Shown: positions 26,241 to 34,416, numbered from the stretch's first letter. The stretch is DNA of 64,000 nt from Leuconostoc litchii (GCF_008107645.1 NZ_SDGY01000008.1:45677-109676); one strand, 5' to 3'. A program made the numbers and translations. The notes: generated from the letters alone by a model not told the origin.

Positions 26241-27398
26241 ATGACATCATTTTCCAAGGAAGAGTTAGAAAAACAATTGGTTGCGTATCGACATTATTTT
26301 CATCAATACCCAGAATTAGCTGATAATGAAGTACGCACAACAGCTAAAATTAAAGAAATTCTCCAGAGTTGGGGCATAAAAATTCTACCGACTAACTTAA
26401 AAACGGGTGTTTTTGCAGAAATCGGGACAAACGACGGCCCTGTCGTAGGATTACGAGCGGATATTGATGCACTGCCGATCCATGAAAACTCAGGAGAGGT
26501 GTTTAGTTCCAAGATATCTGGTGTTATGCATGCATGTGGGCATGATACCCATATAGCGGCATTATTAGGTGGTGCATACTTATTGAAACAAAAAGAAAGT
26601 CAACTAGCAGGTAAAGTCAAACTTATTTTTCAATTATCAGAAGAGGACAAGGAGGGTGCGCTACAAGTTATTCACGATGGGCAGTTGCAAGGTGTTGATG
26701 CTGTTTTAGGTTTCCATAATAATTCAAATTATGCGACAAATGAGGTGGGTGTTCGAGCAGGTATTGTTAGTGGAGCCATTGATAAATTCAAAGTGACATT
26801 GCATGGTTTAGGGACACATGCATCTGCACCTGAAAAAGGTTATGATCCCATTGTTGCGTTGGGTGCTGAAATTAGTGCACTTCAGTCCATAATAAGTCGA
26901 AATACAGATCCTTTTTCAGCAGGGGTTCTCAGCATCACACATGTCAGCGCAGGAAATGCCTGGAATATTTTACCTGAAGAGGCTTTTTTTGAAGGGACAG
27001 TTCGCACAGCAAACAAAGCGCTTAGAGAAAAGATTAAGTCACGTTTTTTTGATGTAACAAAGTACACTGCCAAAGCTCATCAAGTTGCTGCGGACATAGA
27101 GTGGTATGATGGTGATCCATCTGTAAATAATGATGCTCAGTTAGCAGAAATTGTTAAAGACGAGACAAGTAAATTTGCGTTGGTATATGAGCAAGAGAAG
27201 CACTTAGCCAGTGACGATTTTGCATGCTATCAAGTTGCTACCCCCGGTGTATATGTTAATATTGGAAATGGCGAAACAGTTAGTGCACACAATTCTCAAT
27301 TTAAAGCAGATGATGGTGTCGTTATCACAGGAGCCAAGTTTTTTGAGAAAAATGCAATTCGTATATTACAAGAATTAGGGCAGCATATTATCAATTAA
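26241..27398 (+). CDS. M20D amidohydrolase (N-acyl-amino acid hydrolase)
   Basis: A 385-residue metallo-amidohydrolase of the hippurate/N-acyl-L-amino acid family. Metal and catalytic positions: RADIDALPI, HACGHDTH, the Glu-Glu pair in FQLSEED (where FQPAEE is usual), GFHNN and the late AHNSQF. It has a lid/dimer domain in the middle third. M20 amidohydrolases have been noted in methionine regulons of Gram-positive bacteria (hmrA), and the T-box upstream places this one there. Release of methionine from an N-acylated form is the simplest role. Confidence 0.87.
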   Translation: MTSFSKEELEKQLVAYRHYFHQYPELADNEVRTTAKIKEILQSWGIKILPTNLKTGVFAEIGTNDGPVVGLRADIDALPIHENSGEVFSSKISGVMHACGHDTHIAALLGGAYLLKQKESQLAGKVKLIFQLSEEDKEGALQVIHDGQLQGVDAVLGFHNNSNYATNEVGVRAGIVSGAIDKFKVTLHGLGTHASAPEKGYDPIVALGAEISALQSIISRNTDPFSAGVLSITHVSAGNAWNILPEEAFFEGTVRTANKALREKIKSRFFDVTKYTAKAHQVAADIEWYDGDPSVNNDAQLAEIVKDETSKFALVYEQEKHLASDDFACYQVATPGVYVNIGNGETVSAHNSQFKADDGVVITGAKFFEKNAIRILQELGQHIIN

Positions 27399-27493
27399 AA
27401 AATAGTTGGATCGGTGTTAATATAGAATGTCGTAGTTTATTAATCATGTCAGGGTCTTAAACCTTAAACCGCACAATTACTTATAGGGAGTTA

Positions 27494-27540
27494 AAAAAAC
27501 GTATTACAGGGCAAGTCTACTGCATGTAATGCGTTTTTTA
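27494..27540 (+). terminator. terminator of methionine operon 2
   Basis: AAAAAACGTATTACA, 14-base loop, TGTAATGCGTTTTTT, one mismatch. Nothing else is seen in 27541-27600. Confidence 0.8.
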
Positions 27541-27600
27541 AATATTCTGTTCTGATATATAAGGTAGTTAACAAGGTTCTAGGATCTGGCTAAAACAAAA

Positions 27601-27637
27601 AAATATAAAAACCACTAAACAATTGTTTAGTGGTTTA
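27601..27637 (-). terminator. terminator of tRNA-Lys
   Basis: Perfect palindrome ACCACTAAAC-AATT-GTTTAGTGGT (27611-27634); on the minus strand it is followed by a T-rich tract. Confidence 0.85.
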
Positions 27638-27641
27638 TTAG

Positions 27642-27714
27642 TGGTCAGCCAGGGGCTCGAACCCTGGACCCACGGATTAAGAGTCCGTTGCTCTACCAAC
27701 TGAGCTAGCTGACC
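27642..27714 (-). tRNA. tRNA-Lys (anticodon CTT)
   Basis: On the minus strand a 73-base cloverleaf: acceptor GGTCAGC/GCTGACC, D arm GCTC...GAGC, anticodon stem ACGGA/TCCGT with loop CTCTTAA (anticodon CTT), variable loop GGGTC, T arm CAGGG-TTCGAGC-CCCTG, discriminator A. The 3' CCA is not encoded. Confidence 0.97.
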
Positions 27715-27807
27715 AAAATATCGTGTTTCACAACATCAAATATAATACCATGTGAAAATCTAAAAAGCAATAGTCAAGTATGATAAAATAAATATATTCT
27801 ATATCGG

Positions 27808-27860
27808 AAGGAGATGCGTGAAACATGAGTCAATTATTCACGCTCTATTATCATGTTTGA
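27808..27860 (+). promoter_or_regulatory. uppP leader: ribosome site, hairpin and 11-codon open frame
   Basis: AAGGAG (27808-27813) is followed by a perfect seven-base-pair hairpin, GCGTGAA (27816-27822) with TTCACGC (27837-27843). A short frame runs from ATG 27825 to TGA 27860 and overlaps the uppP start (27853). The uppP ATG itself has no ribosome site, so translation probably depends on this element by coupling or by the hairpin bringing the site close. Confidence 0.5.
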
Positions 27861-28701
27861 TATTATCAAAGCAATAATTATTGGTATTGTTGAAGGCCTA
27901 ACGGAGTTTCTGCCGGTGTCTTCAACTGGTCATATTATTTTAGCAGAATCATTAATGAAAATTCCAGGCGGTAGCGTCTGGACCAATTCATTTAAATCAG
28001 TATTTGATTATTCGATTCAATTGGGTGCTATTTTTGCCGTCATCCAACTGTATTTTGACAAATTAAATCCATTCTCGACCAAGAAGACGGATCGTGAAAA
28101 GTTCCAAACTTGGCGTCTGTGGGTTCGAGTGATTGTTGGTGTATTACCTGCAATGGTAGCTGGATTTGCTTTGAATGATTTCATGGACGCACATTTGTCG
28201 AACCATTGGGTTGTATCGGCAACACTTATCATTTATGGTATCGCGTTTATTTTAATTGAAAACCGTCAAAAAGGTATTGCGCCAGTCATTACCGATGTGA
28301 ATCAAATCACCTTCAAACTGGCATTATATATTGGGCTGTTCCAAGTATTATCAATAGTTCCAGGAACTTCTCGTTCCGGTGCAACCATTCTAGGTGCAAT
28401 TATTTTAGGTGCTTCACGCTTTGCTGCAGCAGAATTTTCATTTTTCTTATCCATTCCGGTTATGATTGGTGTGACGATTCTAAAAATGGGTTCTTTCTTC
28501 CTAAAAGGAAATTCATTTTCCGGGATGCAAAGTTTAGTTATGGTTACAGGTTTTGTTGTTTCATGGCTTGTTGCTTGGTTTGCGATTAAGTTTATGATGA
28601 ACTATATTAAGAATAATGACTTTAAGGCATTTGGGTACTATAGAATTATAGTAGGTGCATTGTTCCTTATACTTGGTATTTTCGGCATAATTAAAGTGTG
28701 A
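27853..28701 (+). CDS. uppP: undecaprenyl-diphosphate phosphatase
   Basis: BacA-type membrane phosphatase, 282 residues and about eight helices, recycling the C55 lipid carrier for peptidoglycan synthesis; overproduction confers bacitracin resistance in other bacteria. Catalytic regions EGLTEFLPVSSTGHIIL (residues 14-30) and PGTSRSGATILGAI are intact. An in-frame TGA at 27826 excludes an upstream start. Confidence 0.95.
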   Translation: MFDIIKAIIIGIVEGLTEFLPVSSTGHIILAESLMKIPGGSVWTNSFKSVFDYSIQLGAIFAVIQLYFDKLNPFSTKKTDREKFQTWRLWVRVIVGVLPAMVAGFALNDFMDAHLSNHWVVSATLIIYGIAFILIENRQKGIAPVITDVNQITFKLALYIGLFQVLSIVPGTSRSGATILGAIILGASRFAAAEFSFFLSIPVMIGVTILKMGSFFLKGNSFSGMQSLVMVTGFVVSWLVAWFAIKFMMNYIKNNDFKAFGYYRIIVGALFLILGIFGIIKV

Positions 28702-28711
28702 TGAATTTGGT

Positions 28712-28749
28712 AAAAAACGTACAAGCTTTGGCTTGTACGTTTTTATTTT
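28712..28749 (+). terminator. terminator after uppP
   Basis: AAAAACGTACAAGC, TTTG, GCTTGTACGTTTTT, perfectly paired. Confidence 0.9.
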
Positions 28750-28785
28750 TTAAATTAGTTATTTAAAAATTAAAAATAAAAGTGT

Positions 28786-28814
28786 TTGACATTAGAGAAT
28801 GGATAGTATAAAAT
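28786..28814 (+). promoter_or_regulatory. promoter of methionine T-box operon 3
   Basis: Consensus-like TTGACA (28786-28791), 17 bases, TAAAAT (28809-28814), directly before the leader. Confidence 0.8.
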
Positions 28815-28829
28815 GAGTTAAACATATGA

Positions 28830-29109
28830 CGTTGAAAAGATAAGTACTTGTTAAACTGATTGTATAGAGAGCTAACGTACGGTGAAAGTTGGTATCAGCA
28901 CGACTAGGAAAATGGTCTTGGAGTTAATAATGATGTGAGCCAGTATTATGGTAAATGTTATTCGGGTACACCCGTTACAGTGTCAGAGTATCGAGAGCAT
29001 TGTCTTTTCCGTACTTGGTGAGTGTATATTAGTAATAGTATGCAGAAAACGGGTGGTAACACGGTAATTTCGTCCCGCAGCTTTGTTCATTCAAGGCTGC
29101 GTTTTTTTG
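28830..29109 (+). promoter_or_regulatory. T-box riboswitch, methionine-specific (leader 3)
   Basis: AAGA (28837-28840) pairs with UCUU (28916-28919); AAGUA is in the specifier loop; GAAA-AUG-G gives AUG at 28912-28914. The pseudoknot region TTCGGGTACACCCGTTAC and core GGGTGGTAAC (29051-29060) follow. The terminator is GCAGCTTTG / CAAGGCTGC with T7, shorter than in leaders 1 and 2. Confidence 0.92.
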
Positions 29110-29136
29110 TTGTATGGAATAAAGGAGATCATCAAT

Positions 29137-29208
29137 ATGCACTGTTTGATAACTAAAAATAGATTAGTTATATTAAAGGGTTTAGGAATAGCACAGAGCC
29201 GAATGTGA
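29137..29208 (+). CDS. possible 23-residue leader peptide
   Basis: ATG with AAAGGAG upstream opens a 23-codon frame beginning Met-His-Cys-Leu and ending Ser-Arg-Met, placed between the T-box terminator and the first UroD-like gene. No homologue is recognised. It may be a regulatory uORF, a gene remnant or chance. Confidence 0.3.
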   Translation: MHCLITKNRLVILKGLGIAQSRM

Positions 29209-29250
29209 AGCTTAATATTATTTTTAGATGAGTAAGATTAAGGAGATCAC

Positions 29251-30282
29251 ATGGTCAATACAAAAAAAGAAATTTTTACTAATCATTATAATCACGTGCC
29301 GGTAAGTTTTTGGTATCATTTTTCAGCATCTTCGGGTGTTGACTTGGATGCGTTCCAAGATCCTGAAATTATTGACCGTACTATTGCAGGAACGAAAAAA
29401 TTGGTGGATACAATTTCGCCAGACTTTGTGAAGCTGATGAGCGACGGATTGTTTCATTACAAGTTTAGAAAGAAAAATACTAGTAACACGAGAACAGTTT
29501 ATGATAATTTATTACCGATTACAGATGACAATCCTTGGCTGATTAAAACGGCAGAACTAATTCGCAAGCAAAAAAAAGTTATTGGAGAACGTGCGTCTTT
29601 TTACAATATTTTTTCACCCACAACCTTGCTTAAATGGGCGTTAGTGAAAAATGACAACGGTTATTATGATAAGCAAAAAGCGGATCAGAAGATTGCTGAT
29701 GCCATTCTAAATGATAGTGAAAATGTCAGTCAAGCGTTACAAGTAATTACCTTAGATGTCATTAAGCAAATTGAAACCGCAATTTCGGCTGGCGCTGATG
29801 GTATTTATTACAGTACGCAAGTTATTCAAGATGCCCGTTTAGGACAGAAAGATTTTGATGAGTTTGTGGCTAAGACTGACCAGCAAGTTTTAAAAGCTGC
29901 CCATGAACTAGCAGCAACCAACATTTTGCATATTTGTGGCAATGGTGGTGCTAGAAACAATATTCATTGGTTTAAAGATTATCCGGTAGAAATTATTAAT
30001 TGGTCAGTTGATGAAGAAGGTATCTCTTTGCGTGAAGGGAAAAAGCTTTTTCCTAACAAAATTGTACTAGGTGGCTTTGGCAATACAGATAAAGACATTT
30101 TGTATCAAGGGACACAAACAGAAATACAGCAATTTGTTAAGCATTTAGTTCAGGATACAGGTCAAGATAATTTAATTATAGGCGCTAATTGTACAGTACC
30201 CAGAGATATTGATAATAGCCATTTAAAATGGGCAATACAAGCAGTACAGGAAGAAAGTGAAAAGGTGAGTTTCCATGAGTAA
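29251..30282 (+). CDS. UroD/MtaA-superfamily protein 1 (putative methyltransferase)
   Basis: A 343-residue TIM-barrel protein of the uroporphyrinogen decarboxylase superfamily (PF01208). It lacks the substrate-binding RQAGR signature of true HemE. It has His227-x-Cys229 (LHICG) and Cys314 (ANCTVP), matching the zinc H-x-C...C set by which MtaA/CmuA-type methyltransferases activate a thiol. Other conserved pieces are DFVKLMSDG, YNIFSP and GGFGNT. Methionine T-box control and a downstream importer suggest methyl transfer to or from a sulfur compound, for example homocysteine methylation. Its stop overlaps the next gene by eight bases. The reaction is inferred, not shown. Confidence 0.75.
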   Translation: MVNTKKEIFTNHYNHVPVSFWYHFSASSGVDLDAFQDPEIIDRTIAGTKKLVDTISPDFVKLMSDGLFHYKFRKKNTSNTRTVYDNLLPITDDNPWLIKTAELIRKQKKVIGERASFYNIFSPTTLLKWALVKNDNGYYDKQKADQKIADAILNDSENVSQALQVITLDVIKQIETAISAGADGIYYSTQVIQDARLGQKDFDEFVAKTDQQVLKAAHELAATNILHICGNGGARNNIHWFKDYPVEIINWSVDEEGISLREGKKLFPNKIVLGGFGNTDKDILYQGTQTEIQQFVKHLVQDTGQDNLIIGANCTVPRDIDNSHLKWAIQAVQEESEKVSFHE

Positions 30283-31276
30283 GCAACAAAATGTATTATT
30301 AAATCCAACAGAAAAAATACCAGTTAGTTTTTGGCGACACTTTGCTGATGATGAAACTGTTGATGCACTCGTTAATCCAAGGATTGCTTCTATTAATATT
30401 CAAGGACATCAAAAATATGTTGAAGAAGTTGCACCTGATTTTGTTAAGTTAATGAGTGACGGTTATTTTAACGTGCCTTTTAAGCATGTTGAAGACCCAA
30501 AAAATTTTGAGCAATTACGTACAATCCAAACCATATCAGATGACGATAAATGGCTTACTGAACAAGTGAAGTTAGTACAGGAACAAAAAAATGTTATTGG
30601 TTCAAGAAAAGGATTTTATAATATTTTTTCACCAATCACACTCTTGAAATGGGCGTTATATGATGCAGAAAAAGAAGAACCTGTTAAGGGAGATGAGCAA
30701 CTAGCAGATTGGTTTATTAAATATCCTGAAGAAATTAAACATATTTTGGGTATATTGGCAAATAGCGTGATTAAACAAATTAAGGCAGTTGTGTCAGAAG
30801 GCGGTGCTGACGGTGTGTATTACAGTACACAGGAACTTCAAAGTCCAAAATATACAAAGGCACTGTTTGATGATATTCAAAAAGAAGTAGATTTGACAGT
30901 AATCAAGGCTATCCAATCTGTGAGTGATATTAGCATTCTACATATCTGTGGTTTTAGTGGTACGAGTAATCATTTGGAATGGTTTAAAGATTATGATTTA
31001 CCCATTGTTAACTGGGCTGTCAATGTAGAGGGTGTTTCTCTACAGCAAGGGCAACAAATATTTAAAGACAAGGTTGTGTTGGGCGGTTTTGGAAATACTA
31101 TTGAAGATGTCTTATATCAAGGAACAAAAGAAGATATAGAAACAGCGGTTCATGAGTTGTTAGCTGATGTGGATAAGAGTCGTGTCATAGTAGGTGCAGA
31201 CTGTACTGTACCACGCGATATTTCGATTGATCACTTGAAGTGGGCAGTGGCGGCAGTACATGCAACTGCCATTTAA
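30275..31276 (+). CDS. UroD/MtaA-superfamily protein 2 (putative methyltransferase)
   Basis: A 333-residue paralogue of the preceding gene, alike over its full length (VSFWRHFADD, FVKLMSDGYF, GFYNIFSPITLLKWAL, YYSTQELQ). The zinc-type residues recur as His223-x-Cys225 and Cys310 with the same 85-residue spacing as in copy 1. Tandem retention of two full copies suggests a heterodimer or two related substrates. An AAAAGGTGAG site precedes the ATG inside the end of copy 1. Confidence 0.75.
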   Translation: MSKQQNVLLNPTEKIPVSFWRHFADDETVDALVNPRIASINIQGHQKYVEEVAPDFVKLMSDGYFNVPFKHVEDPKNFEQLRTIQTISDDDKWLTEQVKLVQEQKNVIGSRKGFYNIFSPITLLKWALYDAEKEEPVKGDEQLADWFIKYPEEIKHILGILANSVIKQIKAVVSEGGADGVYYSTQELQSPKYTKALFDDIQKEVDLTVIKAIQSVSDISILHICGFSGTSNHLEWFKDYDLPIVNWAVNVEGVSLQQGQQIFKDKVVLGGFGNTIEDVLYQGTKEDIETAVHELLADVDKSRVIVGADCTVPRDISIDHLKWAVAAVHATAI

Positions 31277-31291
31277 CGAGGAGAAGAGAAA

Positions 31292-32152
31292 ATGGTAAAT
31301 AAAAAAGGGATTATTGGTGTCGTGGTAGCAGTTGTAGTTATTGGTGGGGGTTTAACGATTCGCCATCTTAATGCTGATAGCAGTCAATCCGCAACGAAAA
31401 AAGTCAGGACAATTAATGTGGCCCATACACAAAACTATGTGCCCTATGATTATGTTAAGGATGGCGTATCACAAGGATACGAAGTTGATGTTTTGAAGGC
31501 AGTTGATAAGCTTTTGCCTGATTATAAATTTAAATACCATCCAACATCAGATGAAGATTTATTAGTTGGTTTGGATTCTGGAAAATATGATGTTGGGGTT
31601 AAGGGTGCTTGGTGGACTAAAGAACGTGCAAAAAAATACATCTTACCTAAACAAGCAGTTGGTGCATCTATTATAGGTATTACTTACAGAAAGGATGATA
31701 ATTATAAATCATTTGCTGAATTTGCAAAAAAGTCAGGTAAGTTAGTGCCAATTTCACCACAAAATGGACAGTATGCTGTCGTACAAGCATGGAATAAAGA
31801 GCATCCTAATGAAAAAATTGCGTTAAAATCAGCTGACCAATTCACGGTTGGGGATGCATATAATTGGGTATTAGAAGGACGTTACGATGCCTATTTTGAT
31901 GTTAAAGTCAACTATCAAAACTCTGTTGTTAAAAGTAACGGCGCTTACCATAGTTCGGCAGATAAATTGGCTTACGTGCCCTATAAAGGTATTAAAACCT
32001 ATCCCATTATTAGTCGCTCAAATAGTGATAATACTAATTTTTCCAAAGAGTATGATCAAGCAATTAAAAAATTACAGAAAAATGGCACACTAGAAAAGCT
32101 GTCACAAAAATATTTTAAAGAAAACGTTTGGGACTTTGTCGGAGATAAATAG
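31292..32152 (+). CDS. amino acid ABC substrate-binding protein (family 3)
   Basis: A 286-residue SBP_bac_3 protein: N-terminal membrane anchor (residues 6-22) with no lipobox, then TINVAHTQNYVPYDYVKDGVSQG, GYEVDVLKAVDKLLP, YDVGVKGAWWTKERAKKYIL (ligand Arg) and a C-terminal helix GTLEKLSQKYFKENVW. It resembles TcyJ/TcyK-type cystine or sulfur amino acid binders in layout, but ligand identity is inferred from T-box control and neighbours. CGAGGAG precedes the ATG. Confidence 0.85.
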   Translation: MVNKKGIIGVVVAVVVIGGGLTIRHLNADSSQSATKKVRTINVAHTQNYVPYDYVKDGVSQGYEVDVLKAVDKLLPDYKFKYHPTSDEDLLVGLDSGKYDVGVKGAWWTKERAKKYILPKQAVGASIIGITYRKDDNYKSFAEFAKKSGKLVPISPQNGQYAVVQAWNKEHPNEKIALKSADQFTVGDAYNWVLEGRYDAYFDVKVNYQNSVVKSNGAYHSSADKLAYVPYKGIKTYPIISRSNSDNTNFSKEYDQAIKKLQKNGTLEKLSQKYFKENVWDFVGDK

Positions 32153-32175
32153 TGTTTCAAAATTAAGGAGTCAAA

Positions 32176-32898
32176 ATGCCACCATTTAGTTTTAAATTTT
32201 TTCTATCTGTCTTTGGTCAGGTGTTACCTTACTTACCAGTGACTCTGCTAATTATCATTTTATCGATTATTTTTAGTTCGTTATTAGGGGTGATAATCGC
32301 TAGAGGTCAACTGGGTTCATCTAAAGTATGGCGTACAGTATCTCAAGGATATGTTTTTGTATTACGTTCAACACCTCCAATTGTTCTATTGTTTTTGGTA
32401 TTCTATGGATTGCCTAAATTACTATTGCTATCCCTGAACATCAATATTAACGATTGGCAAAAATCTATATTTGTCATTATTGCTTTGTCTCTACTATTTG
32501 CTTCTAATTTAGCCGAAGTTTTTAAATCTGCTTATTTATCTGTCAACACTGGACAAAGAGAAGCTGCATTGATGGTAGGATTATCAGAATGGCAAGCGTT
32601 TTATCGTATTACGTTACCGCAAGCAATTGTTGTAGCTTTACCCAATTTCGCTAATACTGTTGCTGCGTTAATTAAGGATGCTGCCTTAGCGTATGTGATT
32701 GGCTTATTGGATATGATGGGTGCTGGGGATAATTTAATTTCCAGAAACTTTGGACATCACTCGTTAGAAACCTATCTAGCGCTTGCTATTATTTATTGGA
32801 TTTTGTTTGTCATTATTGAGCAAAGCGCAAAGTATTTAGAAAAATATTTAGGTAAAGGTCATACGATTGCATCCAAATCAGCGGAGGTAGTTGCATGA
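32176..32898 (+). CDS. amino acid ABC permease, subunit 1
   Basis: A 240-residue HisM-type permease (TcyL-like). FVLRSTPPIVLLFLVFYGLP and the coupling loop EAALMVGLSEWQAFYRITLPQ are clear. It ends four bases into the next permease gene. It forms the channel with the next gene product. Confidence 0.88.
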   Translation: MPPFSFKFFLSVFGQVLPYLPVTLLIIILSIIFSSLLGVIIARGQLGSSKVWRTVSQGYVFVLRSTPPIVLLFLVFYGLPKLLLLSLNININDWQKSIFVIIALSLLFASNLAEVFKSAYLSVNTGQREAALMVGLSEWQAFYRITLPQAIVVALPNFANTVAALIKDAALAYVIGLLDMMGAGDNLISRNFGHHSLETYLALAIIYWILFVIIEQSAKYLEKYLGKGHTIASKSAEVVA

Positions 32899-33605
32899 AT
32901 ATACTATTTTTAATTCAGACGTTTTGGGCTGCTGTTAGAGCAATTCCGGTGACAGTGCTGATTACGAGTGCATCGGTATTGATTGGATTACCGCTAGGAT
33001 TTTTACTAGCATGGATTAAAATTCGAAAAATTCGTATACTTTATCCTTTAGCTGTAGTTTATACGTCTCTAATGAGAGCCACACCAATGGTTTTACTCAT
33101 TTTGCTGTTTTATAGCACATTACCAAGTTTTCTCAATGTTATTATGAATCAGAAATTACATTGGCATATCAAAGTATTTGATACTAACCCAGTCATTTAC
33201 GCAATTATTGTTTTTTCTTTAATAGCTATCGCTAATTTGTCAGAAGTGTTTCGATCAGCCATTTTGACAATTGACCCTGGTCAAAAAGAAGCTGCTTTAA
33301 TGGTTGGCTTGTCACCGATACAAGCGTATTATCGTATTATTATTCCACAGGCGTTGGTCTCAGCAATTCCCAATATTGGTAATTTGACATTGAATATTTT
33401 AAAAGGTACCTCGCTGGCTTTCATGATGACGGTACAAGAGGTGACGGCCGTTGCGAAAACGGCAGCCTCGTATACTTACAACTATACTGAAGCGTATATT
33501 GATATTTTTATCATTTATTTTATTTTAGGGACGTTGTTGCAAATTATATTTAGATATTTAGAACGTTATTTAAGTCGCCATAAACTGCGCGTTAAAGCTG
33601 TATAA
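32895..33605 (+). CDS. amino acid ABC permease, subunit 2
   Basis: A 236-residue partner permease (TcyM-like): SLMRATPMVLLILLFYSTLP and EAALMVGLSPIQAYYRIIIPQ. AAAGAAG-type spacing is poor, but GGAGG lies ten bases before the ATG within the previous gene, and the ATGA overlap implies coupling. Confidence 0.88.
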   Translation: MNILFLIQTFWAAVRAIPVTVLITSASVLIGLPLGFLLAWIKIRKIRILYPLAVVYTSLMRATPMVLLILLFYSTLPSFLNVIMNQKLHWHIKVFDTNPVIYAIIVFSLIAIANLSEVFRSAILTIDPGQKEAALMVGLSPIQAYYRIIIPQALVSAIPNIGNLTLNILKGTSLAFMMTVQEVTAVAKTAASYTYNYTEAYIDIFIIYFILGTLLQIIFRYLERYLSRHKLRVKAV

Positions 33606-33620
33606 GGAGGATAAGATAAT

Positions 33621-34403
33621 ATGTTAAAAGTCAGAAATTTCAAAAAAAAATATCACCAGCATGAGGTTTTAAAGGGGATTGATATTGAAGTTAATCAAGG
33701 CGATGTGGTCGCTCTACTAGGTCCTTCAGGTTCTGGTAAAACTACTTTTTTGAGAGGATTAGCCTTTTTAACCCCTGGTGATTCCGGTGTAATTACTTTT
33801 GACGATCAAAAAATAAATATTGAGTCGGCAACTCCGTCTGACATCAAAAAATTACGTCGGAAAATGGGTTTTGTGTTTCAAAATTTTAATCTTTTTGCTA
33901 ACAAAACTGCGATTCAAAATGTTGAGGAAGGTCTCATCATAGGTCATAAGGTGTCTAAGCCAGAGGCAAAACGTCGAGCAACGGAGGCATTGAAAAAAGT
34001 GGGTTTACAGCAGTATGCTAATCATTATCCTAGTCAATTATCCGGAGGACAGGCGCAGCGTGTTGGTATTGCTAGAGCAGCTGCGCTGAATCCAGAAATT
34101 ATTTTGTTAGATGAACCAACTAGTGCATTGGATCCGGAGTTGGTGGCAGATGTTTTGCAAGTTATTAAGCACCTAGCAGATGAAGGGAAAACTATGATTG
34201 TTGTAACACATGAAATGGCATTTGCTCGTGATGTGGCTGATAAAGTTGTTTTCATGGATAAAGGATTAGTAGTTGAACAAAATGAACCGACTTCATTTTT
34301 TGATGATCCAAAATCACCGCGTTTGAAAGAGTTTTTGAGTCGCATTAGTGCTGTAAATGTGGCAGACAATAGTTTTGAATACGAAAAAGCCGTCCAAAAA
34401 TAA
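33621..34403 (+). CDS. amino acid ABC transporter ATPase
   Basis: A 260-residue GlnQ/TcyN-type ATPase: Walker A GPSGSGKTT (residues 32-40), Q-loop FVFQNFNLF, signature LSGGQAQR, Walker B ILLDEPTSALDPE, switch VTHEMAFA. AAGGAGG precedes the ATG. It is the last gene of methionine operon 3. No strong hairpin terminator is seen after it. Confidence 0.93.
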   Translation: MLKVRNFKKKYHQHEVLKGIDIEVNQGDVVALLGPSGSGKTTFLRGLAFLTPGDSGVITFDDQKINIESATPSDIKKLRRKMGFVFQNFNLFANKTAIQNVEEGLIIGHKVSKPEAKRRATEALKKVGLQQYANHYPSQLSGGQAQRVGIARAAALNPEIILLDEPTSALDPELVADVLQVIKHLADEGKTMIVVTHEMAFARDVADKVVFMDKGLVVEQNEPTSFFDDPKSPRLKEFLSRISAVNVADNSFEYEKAVQK

Positions 34404-34416
34404 TGTGTAGTATAAA

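Noticed and set aside
27723..27830. Additional parS sites near uppP
   Set aside because: TGTTTCAC at 27723 and GTGAAACA near 27818 are only half-sites; neither has the second arm needed for ParB binding.
29251..31276. True uroporphyrinogen decarboxylase (HemE)
   Set aside because: The RQAGR substrate signature is missing in both copies, and no heme gene is nearby.
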